Shown here: positions 1 through 11,650 of the stretch, in pieces
Layout: each line of letters begins with the position of its first letter
Numbering within the stretch: position 1 is the first letter of the stretch
Source: Timema cristinae
Taxonomy: Eukaryota > Arthropoda > Insecta > Phasmatodea > Timematidae
NCBI GenBank assembly: GCA_039000515.1
Contig: JBCFYV010011172.1
Coordinates: 72,985,941 to 73,049,940 of the forward strand
Reading direction: 5' to 3'
Length of the DNA: 64,000 nucleotides
The notes under the pieces: generated by a model
Database searches by the model: none
Seen by the model: the letters and a program-made list of their open reading frames with translations, nothing else
What the model was told of the DNA's origin: nothing
Made by a program: the position numbers and the translations under genes

Positions 1-1005
1 AATTGTGGATAAAATAATTTGAGCTATTTTCAAAAAAATCGAATTTAAAAAAAATCAGGTGTTACTTAACTACTATTATGTTTTTATTGTTTTAGAAAAA
101 CACATCTATATTTAACTATTTATAGTACAAGCGACTATAATAGGCACCCATTTTGAACTAAATCACTAAAGCAATATATTGGTTTTCAATATTCAAATTT
201 TAAAAAAAGTCATAAGTAGGCTACACCTCAAAACCACGTATCCAGATTTATTTGTCATGTTTAGGTCAAACACTCCCCAGATAAACGTCTTAAGCAAGAT
301 CGTTATAGCCCTTTTAAAAAAATTTAACTTACAAAAATTACTCCTATGTAAACGATCCTTTATCAAATTTTTACCCGAAACTAAGTATACAGGGTTATTA
401 CCATGCCAAACACTCCAAAGATACTAATTTGTAAATTGTTAAAGCAATTTTTAAAATATTTTAAGTTTTTGAAAAACCAGTCATCAATAGGCTACCCATG
501 AATTAGTTGTTACCTCAAAAACAATTATAAGCCTACATTGCTATTTGTTATACCGGAACACAATCTCCGGATACACATTTTGAACCAAGTCTATAGAGCT
601 ATTTTTGAAATATTTAGAATTTTCAAAAATTTCCTTGCAATAAACTACCCTTCAACGAAAGTTTTCCCAAAAACCAACTATACAGTGTTATTCGTCAAGT
701 CATACAAATCCTATCTATGCATTTTAGACTAAATCGTTAAAACTACTTTCGAATAATTAGGAATAAGAAAAAATACTAATAAGTAAACTACCCTTAAATG
801 AAGGGCTAGGGAGAAAAAAAATGTTATGGTATAGCCCTATAAAATTTAAATATCAAGTTTGAATAAAATCCATCGAATATTGTTAGCTCCATGGCCAGGG
901 ACAGACTGACAGACAGACAGAATTATAAAATCTTAGTTCACAAAAAATATAAAGATTCGTCATTATCTCTAAATCTATTTTTTTTTCAATCACAATACTT
1001 TCTCT
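1..1005 (-). repeat. degenerate tandem repeat, start of GTCTG-type family (minus-strand copy)
   Basis: Read on the minus strand, the right edge (about 985-1005) matches the opening of the repeat at 11,651 (GAGAAAGTATTGTGATTG), and CAGACAGACAG at 900-925 is the complement of its CTGTCTGCC block. The interior is a decayed tandem array: phrases resembling ACTAAATCGTTAAAGC recur near 159, 290, 430, 580 and 726, a spacing of about 145 bp. The short open frames here are chance products of the array. Confidence 0.55.
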
Positions 1006-1287
1006 TGATATAAGAAAGAAACAATAGGTATGCCACGGACAAAAACACTTACGTTGGGTAAGTGTGTCGGAAGCGGAGTAGTAGCTTATTTAGTCTTGTC
1101 TCATAGATTTTGATCAATTAACTAATATACTGCGGCAGTGGCTATTCTTAAAAAAAAAAAAAAACACAGCTAGGGGCGTGTTGCAGTCCAGTATTGCTCT
1201 CGAGGAAGAGTCAAACACGCTAAACGGGCGTCCAAACCCAACGGCCGCAAATTAATTAAAGTTAAAGTTGGAAGGAACTCACCAGGA
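1006..1287. other. unassigned AT-rich spacer
   Basis: Contains an A run near 1150-1164 and a short CG-richer patch at 1175-1250. Nothing coding or repetitive is recognisable here. Confidence 0.4.
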
Positions 1288-1935
1288 TTTAAGATAGAAG
1301 GAATTTACCAGGAGTTAAGGTGTAATAGAAGTCACTGGGAGTCCAGATGGAAGAGACATTGGGAGTTAAGGTGTAATTGAAGTCACTGGGAGTCCAGATG
1401 GAAGATACACTGGGAGTTAAGGTGTAATAGAAGTCACTGAGAGTCCAGATGGAAGAGACATTGGGAGTTAAGGTGTAATAGAAGTCACTGGGAGTCCAGA
1501 TGGAAGAGACACTGGGAGTTAAGGTGTTATAGAAGTCACTGGGAGTCCAGATGGAAGAGACATTGGGAGTTAAGTGTAATAAAGTCACTGGAGCCCAGAT
1601 GGAAGAGACATTGGGAGTTAAGGTGTAATAGAAGTCACTGGGAGTCCAGATGGAAGAGACACTGGAGTTAAGGTGTAATAGAAGTCACTGAGAGTCCAGA
1701 TGGAAGAGACACTGGGAGTTAAGGTGTAATAGAAGTCACTGGAGTCCAGATGGAAGAGACACTGGGAGTTAAGGTGTAATAGAAGTCACTGAGAGTCCAG
1801 ATGGAAGAACACTGGGAGTTAAGGTGTAATAGAAGTCACTGGGAGTCCAGATGGAAGAGACACTGGGAGTTAAGGTGGAAGGAAATTTACCGGGAATCAA
1901 AGGGGTCGGGCCTTCATAGAAGTTAAGGTGGATTG
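1288..1935. repeat. 51-bp minisatellite, about 11 full units plus decayed edge units
   Basis: The word GTTAAGG recurs at 1314, 1365, 1416, 1467, 1518, 1569, 1617, 1667, 1718, 1768, 1818 and 1869. Most spacings are 51 bp, with 48- or 50-bp spacings where units lost bases. The outermost units (1263-1313 and 1876-1935) are more diverged, the usual pattern of an array homogenised at its centre. Because 51 is a multiple of 3, the minus strand of the first units is open as a 17-residue repeat, but the deletions after 1569 break that frame. I treat it as non-coding. Confidence 0.95.
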
Positions 1936-3837
1936 ACAGTACTAAATTATTTTAACCTCCTTCTAAGATATAGTGATAGTCCCCTATAAATGTGGTCTGC
2001 TTCCACTCGACGATAAGAATGAGATTATTAAAATGTATTTCTAAAGGTAAACGTGTTATACTTTTATTATTACCAGCAAAATATTCTATATTCCATGTGG
2101 GAATATATAAATAGGGAGATGGTTTACTTTCAAATCCAAAGCCTTTGGATACCCTGTTTGAGATGTAACAGAAATGTTACCCCATTAAACACAATTTGAA
2201 CATTACAGATAATACAGTCCCAACTAGTGCAGTCGTCTGCAAAGTCTTATCAGAACCTAGAAGAACATTCATACAAAAAGTACGTAGAGTTGGATTGTTT
2301 CAAGGATTTCCTCAGCTGAGAGTTGTAAAACTATAATTATTATAATTATTATGTCCGAAATTATTTTACCAATGTATATCTGGCTAAAACACACCCATTC
2401 TTCACACAGGATGATTAGAGTGTTCAAGTGCATTATTCCATAATATAAAGGGCTTAAAGTATTTAAGTGTATTATGCTATACACAGAGAGTGTTTTAAGT
2501 GCTTAGGAGCAATATGTCTAAGAACTGTGACAACATCAAATAAACGTAATCCTTGTTTTCGTTTATGACACCACAACCCCAATGTAATTCAGAAAGTAGC
2601 ACATTAACGTCAAGTTATTAACCTGTGTAGTAAACATTCACACATTAGGTGTCAGACAATGTCGTGAGATAATATCGACACTTTAAAAGCTACATTGACA
2701 TATTTTGCTGACTAAATGAGAAAACCTTTAAATATTCAAGTCTGCATTTCCTCTTGTGACATGTGGTGGCTCAAATTACGACAACCTGATTAAGGAGACT
2801 GACCACAGGTCTAGAGGGCCGTAGTCTCATCTTGTATAACCCCTTAAATGAGTGGTCAGGGAGACTGATTAGCGTGGTTTCACCTTGCTGGTGGCTGTGA
2901 TTGAATGGTCAGCGAAACTGGCCTACTCTGGTTCCATCTAACCTCTCTTCGTGGATGAGGGAAATGGAGATAAGACTTCAACAGGCGGTGAGGCTGCTGC
3001 TTGGTTTGAAGGTGCTTACAACGGAGTTAAGGTGTTTACAGGTAGTATGGCTGCTTGCTATTTATCTCACGTTTCAACGATCATTGTTTAATCGCCTGCA
3101 TCTACGCAAGTGTGTCATAAACGCGTTGTTACAACAACTATTATTAACTGGAAGCAGTGGCTTCTAAGGAAGATATAGGACTAATGCCCAAAACATGGGC
3201 GATATTTTTATGGGCTACTTACTTTTGTGGATTAACTTGTATTCAAACAATGAGGACAACAATCACTAAATAACCAGTGAAGTTGCTATTACGAGATTTA
3301 CGACGTGAATTCACATTGTCAGTGTTTAAATGTAGGCTACTCAGACATCGTCAAAAACTAGGATCCGCGCTACTACTTTCACTGTATTAAGTGGGAAACA
3401 TCGCTCCTGTGCACAGGACCTACCAGTATAGTCAGGATAGCGGTTATCAATCCGTACTTTCTGGGAATGTTTGGACACATTACCTACCAAATTAATTATT
3501 TAAGTCTATCAAAGAATAAGATGTGCTAGCTGTTTGAATAATACCCCTTTATCATCTTGTATTGAACCATTATACAGGCTTATAAATTGGTAATGAAAAA
3601 ACGTACAATACTGAAACAAGAACTTATATACATAGTATGCTAGGTCATAGCTAAGCCTCTCTCCTCAAAACTTGACAACATTTTAAATTAATACTACAGT
3701 GCCCCCCAATTTTTTTACATTCATTGCTGTTTCCAGCCTGTGTTCTGGAACAGTTTTTTATTCAAGCCATACATTTTCCACCACCGGCTCGCTAGTTCTG
3801 TCATAGCTTCATAGGCATTATCATCTAACTCAAGATT
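1936..3837. other. unassigned intergenic DNA
   Basis: Holds a short (TAATTAT)-like run near 2333-2350. A short phrase at about 3347-3375 (AAAACTAGGATC) recurs near 13,318. I see no gene or tRNA-like unit in this stretch; its open frames lack domains and codon bias. Confidence 0.4.
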
Positions 3838-4015
3838 GTTACAGGCACAACATCCAGTACTCGGCCGTTAATTCATAATTGTGAAAGGGTAAACTCACAT
3901 TTAACCAGTGATAAATTTCCGGCTAAGCCGGGAATCTAACCCGGGACCTTTAATTCAGAAGGAAGGCACGCTATTGACTGAGCAAAGGTGTCGGATGCCT
4001 TATCTACTGTTGAAA
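3838..4015 (-). mobile_element. tRNA-derived SINE, family B
   Basis: On the minus strand it reads as a tRNA-like head with an A-box resembling TTTGCTCAGTCAATAGCG and a B-box at about 3937-3950 (complement of GGGAATCTAACCCGGGACC). A body follows that contains ATTAACGGCCGAG and ends in a GTTGTGCCTGT phrase. The same head and body recur at 10,622, 19,622 and 63,555. Confidence 0.75.
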
Positions 4016-4532
4016 CAATAATAAAATAAAGGCGGAAGGAAAAATTTATAGTTAGTACTGATGTGCATTATTGTGCATTATTTTAAGACTCTTAATACAT
4101 GATAAGGAATATTAGCATCTGGGATCACACTTATAGAGAGAGAATTCAAAGTCCCTCTTACCATACCCGATTTTGCATCAAGGTAAGACTAAGTAACTTC
4201 AACCGACTGGGATTCAAACTGACCACGGAATGCAGTCAATGAAGAAGTAAAATATATTTCAAACGATTTATACTTACTAATAGGACTAGACATGTTCTAC
4301 AAACGTTGACTTATGTTAAATCTAGTAGACCCCACATATATTTGAAAACTGAAATTAGCTAATTTATGAATAGCAAATTACGTTAAGCTAGTTCTAGTCG
4401 TCGAAATAAAACAAATTTTTGAACATTGTACTAATTTTTCTCTTGTCTTTACTGAATAATCAAAGAGAAGTTTATAAATTTAAAACATTTGAGTGATCTT
4501 TATTTTCACTACCTACTATAAATGCTATAAAG
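4016..4532. other. unassigned AT-rich spacer
   Basis: No coding, tRNA-like or tandem structure seen. Confidence 0.35.
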
Positions 4533-4545
4533 TAATTTACTTGTC

Positions 4546-4830
4546 AGGTGACCTGGTGGTCTAGGGGTAAGGTGTCAGACTTCTGTGCTGGCGGCCGGGG
4601 TTCAATCCTCGGTCCCGGCACAGATTCATCTGATTTCCAAACCCTTCCTTCACCTCTGAAAAACATCTTGTGAATGTGGGGAATGCCAGGCCGCCACCGT
4701 GGTTCGGATTCCACGTTAAACTGTAGGTCCTTCATTTCATCTCACAATCACCCTACCATTACACATTAGCGTAAGTGCGTATAACCCGAACGGGTAGTAA
4801 GACGCGGTCTAATAATAATAATAATAATAA
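4546..4830 (+). mobile_element. tRNA-derived SINE, family C, full length
   Basis: The head carries an A-box-like TGGTCTAGGGGTAAGG and a B-box-like GGGGTTCAATCCTC. The body includes GTTCGGATTCCACG, and the shared 3' tail is GCGTATAACCCGAACGGG followed by TAGTAAGACGCGG and (TAA)n. Flanks 4533-4545 and 4831-4842 are a target-site duplication, TAATTTA(C)TTGTC, differing by one base. ACCCGAACGGGT in the tail is a short hairpin. Confidence 0.9.
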
Positions 4831-4842
4831 TAATTTATTGTC

Positions 4843-5586
4843 CCTTATTTACCATAGAAAAATTACAAATATCTTCTTGAGGCATAATATTAATAACTTT
4901 TCTTGGCCTTCAGTGGCTATGGACCGTGCCCCCCCAATATAACTCGACCCTAAAATATGAGGCCTTCATTGTTTTTCCCCCCTAAGTAAATTTCTGGGTG
5001 CACCACTACAAGAGACAGTTTGTTTGGAACTATACATAAAGCCTATAATATATTAACTAATTGAATATAAGGAAAAGCTCTTAGTCATAGTAAATATTAT
5101 ATTCGTAGGCATTAGTCAGAATCAAAACAAGTTCGGTTCAAACCACATATCCCGGTGACCAATTGTAATTTTATAAATTATTATTATTAAAAGTATAATA
5201 TTATTATATTATTAGGCCCTAATAAAATTATCGAATATTATTTTCACTCATGTACGGTATTTTTTTAATTGGTGCCTTTAAGATCAGAGTTATTGACACT
5301 TTAACTTTGTGGTTAGAAATGAAAAAGGGTAGTTTGGATGAAGTGCACCCACATTACTAGGGAGAGGGAATGTGAAACTAACATTGATAAATCACAACCC
5401 TCCCCCCCCAGTTCCCATGACTGGGATTTAAACCTTAATATCCTTGTCAACGATGACCTAATGGAATGCGAGTCTAACTCTTTAGACCTCGTGGTCTCAA
5501 TATCTGGTGTTTTACCTGTACGCTCTAACATAACCGCTATTGGTGGATTAACAGCAAACTTAAACAAAGAGAAAAGAAAAAGTGTA
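4843..5586. other. spacer with possible very old family D SINE
   Basis: The segment 5338-5500 resembles the minus-strand body of SINE family D (CACCCACATT..., a gap, then GGGATTTAAACC). It is too decayed to assign firmly. The rest is AT-rich DNA with nothing recognisable. Confidence 0.3.
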
Positions 5587-5860
5587 ACACTTTAAAAAAA
5601 AATATATTTTGCATGGTGTCCTACTACCTGTATACGCGTATGTACTAATTACGCTGGTGAGTTAGAGATTAAGAAGGTTGAATTCAGAGGTAGTATACCC
5701 GCATTTGCGTGGATAAAGAGGGGAAATTCATTTTGGAAAAACCACCTTCAGTACACCCGACCGGTATTTGAACCCCGATCTCCCTGTCATCTGCAGTCTA
5801 ATCCAAAACGAGAGTGACGACTTAGACCATGCGGCCAATGAAGCAGGTATTAGAGTAATA
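5587..5860 (-). mobile_element. tRNA-derived SINE, family D (D2 subtype), old
   Basis: The minus strand shows the D2 head (TGGTCTAAG... type A-box and a B-box from GGTATTTGAACCCCGATCTC at 5762-5781), then the body with CACGCAAATGCGGG-like sequence (5700-5712) and AATTAGTACATACGCG near the tail. The tail motif is decayed (CCTACTACCTGTATACGCG). No clear target duplication. Confidence 0.7.
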
Positions 5861-6640
5861 CACTCAAGTCTGTGGATAGATTGGCTAGACACACCTTGTT
5901 ATTCAGGTGTGGTGACCGCTGTCCCAAAGCTCATGGGTGAAAGGGGGCGGGGGAGATACACGAATGATATACACCAGGTCGAAGTGTGTGCAAATGTCGC
6001 AATGACTCTGCACGTGTAAATGCCACAGGATGTGTGTCCTCAACAAGGTAATTCTGAGCCGTTAAGTTGGCAATAAAACAAGACGTCGTGAGGAGGCTGC
6101 GCTTGGAGATAAATTCCTCTTCTTCGTCCGCTCGCTCGCACAAGGGCGTAGGCACGAAGTCTTCTTTTGTCGTGTTCTGGTGTTTTTTTTTTGGGGGGGG
6201 GGGGGGGGGATAGGAAAATAAGATGATCGTCGTTACTGAACTCTTGAGACTTGAAGGCCTACAAGTGACGCAGGCATGAGGTTTCAGAAATAATATTTAT
6301 ACCAAGGAGAAGTAAACTGATTTTTGTCTTCTTTGTGTGAAGCTAACAGTTAACGTTGGGTACCAACTGCTTAGAGGCAAAGCGTTAAGTGGCTTACATT
6401 ATTAGTAACAGGTTTGTTTGTGTTAAAAATCCTAGTTTGCTTAATTTTGGTTTTCAATTAGTGAAAATACGGAGATTAATTCATTGCAATAAACGCTATT
6501 TTAAATTAATCCAATACCATACATATTTACATATTAAAAAATGTGTCTTATATAATCACCAGCGGTTCCCAACCAAATACCAAATGTACCAACAGTTAAA
6601 TTATTCTCCCGGCGTAGGACAAGGCCTTAATATCAGTTCT
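5861..6640. other. spacer with T/G homopolymer pair
   Basis: Contains about ten T followed by a run of about 17 G at 6193-6209. No gene is recognisable; open frames here are short and featureless. Confidence 0.4.
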
Positions 6641-6704
6641 ACCCAGATGTAGGAGCGAGAGGTTAAGGTTGGACAAAGAAGCTGTTTGGATGGATGATCG
6701 ATAG
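6641..6704. repeat. 43-bp minisatellite, left remnant
   Basis: Reads GAGAGGTTAAGGTTGGACAA...TGTTTGGATGGATGATCGATAG, the same unit as the array at 8673-9360. It was separated from that array by insertion of the element at 6705-8672. The last 8 bases, ATCGATAG, are the left copy of the target duplication. Confidence 0.75.
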
Positions 6705-6865
6705 CAAGGCCGTAGACAGGGTGGGTATGGTTTGGAAGTTCAACCCCCCTACCCCCAAAAGTTGACAATATAAAATTAATAGTACCTTATTTACGGTTTG
6801 AACAAAATAAGAAAATTAAAGTACCTATATGTCTATAGGTTTCCAACAAAGCTGGGTAGATCATG

Positions 6866-7066
6866 ACGAAATATTGACAAAGGAAATAGGAAGTATTGGT
6901 GAATGTAAGGAGAGTGGGGAAAGAAGTAAGTCTTGGAGATTAGGAAACAATAAAATCTATAAACTTGAAACTATTCAGATGGTAGTCCTGAAAACACGTC
7001 GCAAATGAGTCGTTAAAGAAAAAAGAATTAATTGGATGGATTGGATAAGGAGGAAAGAGATCCTGC
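6866..7066 (+). pseudogene. LINE reverse-transcriptase C-terminal remnant
   Basis: Translated with frame changes, this stretch gives fragments such as SWVDHDEIL, VRRVGKEVSLGD and ETIKSINLKLFRW. These resemble the conserved block downstream of the RT domain in many LINEs (pattern VRRVGEERSLL, ETIK-x-RKL-x-W-x-GH). Several stops interrupt it. It is a short dead fragment captured inside the hAT-like element. The identification rests on a small motif, so it is tentative. Confidence 0.45.
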
Positions 7067-7069
7067 CAA

Positions 7070-7718
7070 GGGTGTAGTGAAGAGTAGTTTATGGGTTTCA
7101 AACCCCCCTCCCAAATTTTCCTAAGTTTTCAATATAAAGCTTAAAAATGGCCTTGTATCAAATAATTTAGAGAAACATTCACTTTTCAAAAATTTGCCAG
7201 GAAAGGACCACTTAAAATAGCTTCTAGAGGCATTTAATTTTAAAACTATTTACAGGTAAATTTCAGACCAAATAGCTTTTAGAATCTTCCAATTTTATTT
7301 AAAATATACCCATAGGGGCCTTTCCAAGTACCTTCTATATGCATATATATATATATATATATAAATCCAAGCGATAACCACTCCTATTAGATTTTGAAAG
7401 CATTCAATTTTCAAAAATGTGTTGGTGTAAAATCACTTCAATTAACTTCTAGAGGCATATAATTTTCGAAAAAAATTGGGGCAAAGAACACTCTAAATAG
7501 CTTTTAAAAGAATCCAATTTTCTAACATTTCTAGGGGCAGAGGAGGGTAGAAAGTCCATAAAAACTTTTTTGTTACTTGCCTTCCCCCTTAACTCTCTTA
7601 CACAAATAGCAATGATTTTGTTATTTCTTAAAGTTGAATAGGAAATCTTAACATCATGTCATTAGCTTACAATTTTGGACCGCCCTCTCCCCCCCAAAAA
7701 AACTCCCTACGCTCATGG
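7070..7718 (+). repeat. repeat element built of ~70-bp degenerate units (family shared with 20,787-21,656)
   Basis: Begins GGGTGTAGTGAAG and ends CCCTACGCTCATGG, so the ends are roughly inverted. The interior repeats a phrase like CACTTCAAATAGCTTTTAGA then GGCATCCAATTTTCAAAA about every 70-75 bp. The copy at 20,787-21,656 has the same start, units, CCTCCCTC-rich block and end. A partial copy lies at 23,215-23,530. Confidence 0.7.
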
Positions 7719-8672
7719 GTTCAGCTATCATCAACCCCCAAACAGCTTGCAGTTAGATATAAGAATCAAAATCTTCTATACATTTGATCAAGTTGGAAAT
7801 ACCTTTATTTGAAAAATGAACAGTTTGGGACTATGAAGCAGGGGCTACAACTTTTTCTCCAAGCACAAATTTTTTAAACTTCTAACTTTAATAGAAAAAC
7901 ACGAAATCACTCTATAATGATCCAATTTGGATGGCAACAGAATTTCATATATGTAGGGAGAGAACAATTAACCAAAAAGAGATTTTGAAGAACTTGACCT
8001 TGCTTTCCAAGTCTAAAGAGTTTCGGGGGATCTCACCTGGCAAACATTTGCTGATTGGATATCTTTAAACTATTGGAGTGATCCTATAAATTTTTTTTAA
8101 TGATATTTCTCTAGAATCTATTTGGAGTGGTTTTTGCAATATATACATCAACATTAAATAAATATATATATATATTAAAATTTGATGCCCCTAAAATATA
8201 TTTGGACCGGTCCTAGCCTGATTTCTTAAACATTGGTTATATGGCTTTAGCTTTAGAAGCTATTTAGATATTTTTTAAATAGTCTTATATTCTAAAATAT
8301 AAGAGGAGATTAAAATAAATCTATAGGGAGGAATTAGCACTGCCCCCTTGAAAGAACAACCTCTCTCCCCTCTGAAACCACACTCCGAAATTATGCTGCC
8401 ACGCCACTGGGTATAACTTTATTTAATAAGTGCTCAATGTAAATTTTCAGACTTAGAGGGAGGATGATCTATGTAAGTTTTTAAATATTAAACAATGTAA
8501 AGTACGGTATCTAACCACTGCCCTTGATTACCATAAAAAGTCAGCTCCAGATAGCTTCTAGATGTATTTAATATTCGTACATTATCTTTACCTTTGGTCG
8601 TTGGGGGGGGCCGCGGCCCCCCCCCCCCCCCCAAAACAAACACCTTGAAATGTTGACTTGGCTACGGCCTTG

Positions 8673-9360
8673 ATCGAGAGGTCCAGTTCAGACCAAGTGA
8701 TTGCTTAGATGGATGAAATAGATAATAAGGTTGCACAAAGAGGTTGTTTAGATGGATGTAAGAGAGGTTTTTATCCGACGAAGAGGTTGTTTAGCTGGAT
8801 GAACGAGAGAGGATTTGGGTTTATTAGATATATGAATTCTAGAGGCTTGAGTCGGACAAAGTGATTGTTTAGATGGATAAACTCGAACAGTTTTAGGTCT
8901 TAAAAATAAGTTATTTGGATGGATGAACGCGATAGGATTTGGTTGGACTAAGAAGCATTTTAAATGGATGAACGTGAGAGGTTTTAATTGGAAAAAGTCC
9001 GTGTTTAGATGGATGAACGAGAAGTTTTGATCAGACTAAGAGGTTATTTAGACGAATGAGAGTTTTTTTATAGCGCAAGAGGTTATTTAGATTAATGAAA
9101 GTGAGGTTTTATTTAGACCAATAAGTTGTTTATATGGGTGAACAAGATGTTTAGATCAGACAAAGAGGATGCTTAGATTGATAAACAAGAGGTTTCGATC
9201 AGCTAAAGTGGTTGTTTAGATGGATTAACAAGAGGTTTTGATTGGATAAAGAGGTCGTTTAGAGGTTTTGGTCGGAACCAGATATTGCTTGTATAAATAA
9301 ACCAAAGGTTTTTGTTGGACAAGGAGTTTGTTTGGTTGGATGAGAGAGAAGTTTTGATCA
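8673..9360. repeat. 43-bp minisatellite, main block (about 15 degenerate units)
   Basis: The repeating phrase is TGTTTAGATGGATGAACGAG followed by AGGTTTTGGTCGGACAAAGAGG. Units differ by substitutions and small gaps. The block is continuous with 6641-6704 across the inserted hAT-like element, whose target duplication ATCGAGAG falls inside a unit. Confidence 0.85.
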
Positions 9361-10330
9361 AAGAGAACTGTGTTGAAATACCCTTGAGATAAATCTCTAA
9401 GATTAAACAAATAACCTTTCGCGCAGTAAATGACGGTCGATACACGCGAAGGCCATCTCATATCTTGATCTCATTATTTAACGTAATCAGGACATCACGC
9501 GGCCATTCCCAAACACCCATTTACCTTTAGTAAACATTACGAGACAAGGCATATCTTTTTAAAGTAGGCTATTGTTATATCCGGTTAATACGAGATGTAT
9601 TTATATTGTTTTATACAGTTATAAGGTGATTTTTCATACATTGTTTCCAACTCTACGTCCCAAAAAAAATAGGGCATATTTATTCTAAGCTCTACTTACC
9701 TCGTCCCCATCTCAATAATGTAAATATACGAAAAGCCCAAATGAGTGGAAAGACGTTCTGCAAGAAAATTAAGCTACAAGATAGTATTAAAAAAAAATTT
9801 TATTTTTCTTAAAGGTGATTTTGAAGAGCTATGATTGATTTAAGGCTGAACAATAAAACACTATTACAGCAATGAGGCACTAACAATGGTATGCTTTAAG
9901 GGTGGAATGATCAATCCCAACTGGAGGCAATATTTCTTCCATGAGGTCACGGGATCTCACATCGCTGACAGTCCAGTAATATTTCTTGCACCGTGGTGGG
10001 TTCGAACCTCACTAGTCTATTATAATAATAAAGACCAATGTCTCTATCGGTAATAACATCGATTTCAAGGAACTAACAACCTTAGAAGTTTTATAGTAAA
10101 ATCATGTGTGTTTTTTATTTACAATTTATTAACTTTAACTAAAGTCAATTTGTAAAGGAGGCAAAGGACTGAAGTATAAAGCGACCGTACCGACACACCA
10201 ACAAATATATATTTTAATTTTTAACTTATCTATATATGGAAGAAATCTAACGCCTATTCAATTAATTGTGAATGAATGGTGAAGCCTGGAAGATTGAAAT
10301 GATATACAGGCTATGGATATAGCCGTGTAA
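9361..10330. other. unassigned spacer
   Basis: AT-rich. One B-box-like phrase, GGGTTCGAACCTC, occurs near 10,000 without a convincing A-box. No gene seen. Confidence 0.35.
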
Positions 10331-10615
10331 AGTATTATATTTGAAAAATCACACCTGGACACGGGAATCGAACCAATGACCCTTGGGTTAGCGCACGGAT
10401 ATTCTACTACTGACCTATCCAGGAATCGTCCCGTGCCCACGTTCATTCTTCACTCATAATAGTTTAAGGCAGAGTTTATGATGGACGTGTGGAAATCCTC
10501 GGCTATTATGAGCTAATAATTATACCACAGCCATCAGAGGTTCGGGTGGTCGGCTTTATGCCCTCTTTGGTACAATGACAACAGTACATGCAATCTGCCT
10601 TAGACTATGAGTAAA
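10331..10615 (-). mobile_element. tRNA-derived SINE-like repeat, family A
   Basis: On the minus strand the tRNA-like part reads GGATAGGTCAGTAGTAGAAT (A-box region) and TTGGTTCGATTCCCGTGTCC (B-box region). Upstream of it, at 10,440-10,600 on this window, lies a conserved segment (complement of GATGGACGTGTGGAAATCCT) that also precedes the tRNA-like part in the other copies. The tRNA unit is therefore internal to a longer repeat. Confidence 0.75.
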
Positions 10616-10621
10616 GAAATA

Positions 10622-10790
10622 TCCGACACCTTAGCTCAGTCGGTAGCGTGTATGTCTACTGAGCTAAGGGTCCCGGGTTCGATTCTTGGTATGACTGAAA
10701 GTTTTAACATCAGTGTTATGTGGGTTTAAACTTTCACAGTGATGAATTAATGGCCGGGGACTTGATGTTGTGCCTGTCCTAATCTTAAGA
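10622..10790 (+). mobile_element. tRNA-derived SINE, family B
   Basis: Head: CCGACACCTTAGCTCAGTCG with A-box TTAGCTCAGTCGGTAGCG and B-box GGGTTCGATTCTTGG. The body ends with AATTAATGGCCGGGGACTTG and TTGTGCCTGTCC. Best preserved of four copies. The head could pass for a tRNA in a quick scan, but the body is shared with the copies at 3,838, 19,622 and 63,555. Confidence 0.8.
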
Positions 10791-10899
10791 TAGATTATAA
10801 AGAATATGAAACTACAACTGGCCTAGCAAGCCGGTAGGAAAATAATAAAATAATAAAAAAACTCACCCAGGCCTCAGGCTGGAAAGAGTAATTGATGTA

Positions 10900-11045
10900 A
10901 AATAAACTATGAGTGAAGAATGACCGTGAGCATGGGGTGAATCCTAGATAGCTCAGATTTATAGCCCTATCGCACTAGGCTAGAGTCCGGGTTTCTATCC
11001 CTGCGTCAAGGTTCCATTTTTCAAATTTACGCGTAAAATTATCTA
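10900..11045 (+). mobile_element. SINE-like repeat, family A, partial
   Basis: Starts with the conserved AACTATGAGTGAAGAATGA and GGGGTGAATCCTAGATAGCT, then a decayed B-box (GGGTTTCTATCCC) and a CATTTTTCAAATTTACG tail. Same order as the copy at 21,720-21,965. Confidence 0.65.
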
Positions 11046-11650
11046 TACCCTATATGATTTACGTTTATCGATGAATGTATTACAGGGTTTCTGGTGTCAT
11101 AAAAAAAGGTATATGTGATCTCTAAAATAAGTTATAAAGCTATATATTTGCACAAAACTAACAAAAGTCTGAACTGTCCCTGTAGTAACAAACTCTATGA
11201 TTTGGACAAGCAGATAAGTTGACTTTGGCGATTTTTCGCCTAGCTACGACTTCTAGCTATATATGTCTTTATAAGTTATTCATACGTATGTGTATAATAT
11301 ATTGTTGGTTCAGACATAGATGCAAAATGCCGATGGCGTAATCATCGAACCTTCAACAGTAATGCTCAACGTCCAACCCTACGTCACGACTCGTCCCAGC
11401 TGAAAAACAAGCCAGCTCTCTCTCATCCATCGAACAATTTGTAGCGCGTTACGATTGCTGCAGGCTGCAGTAAAAACTCTATAATGCCCCCTAGAACATG
11501 AGTAGGTGTGGAATGGCAGGTTCCAAGCGTCACAAGCCTACAAATATGATAGCTCTTAACATACATCCATATCACTAAAACTAGGTTTCAGTGCAAATTG
11601 AGCTGATGAGTTGAAGTATTTATATTTACTTTCTCGCTATTTTACAGGTA
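11046..11650. other. unassigned spacer
   Basis: No gene, tRNA-like unit or tandem structure recognised. Confidence 0.35.

Larger units (their letters stand above)
6705..8672. mobile_element. hAT-like non-autonomous DNA transposon, 1,968 bp
   Basis: The ends are inverted: CAAGGCCGTAGACAGGG on the left, and CAAGGCCGTAGCCAAG when the right end is read on the minus strand. The flanking 8-mers ATCGATAG (6697-6704) and ATCGAGAG (8673-8680) match at 7 of 8 positions. An 8-bp duplication with CA(A/G)GG-type ends is characteristic of hAT elements. There is no transposase. Inside are a LINE remnant, a second repeat (7070-7718), (AT)n runs near 7343 and 8159, and a GC-only palindrome near 8603-8632. 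Confidence 0.75.

Noticed and set aside
1289..1588. 99-residue repeat protein on the minus strand
   Set aside because: Entirely within a minisatellite; adjacent units carry frame-breaking deletions and no exon context is visible.
9960..10030. tRNA-like unit
   Set aside because: GGGTTCGAACCTC fits a B-box, but no A-box or cloverleaf can be laid out and there is no other copy.
10622..10695. tRNA gene
   Set aside because: The A- and B-boxes are good, but the unit continues into a body shared with three other loci and the acceptor stem pairs poorly, so it is a SINE head.
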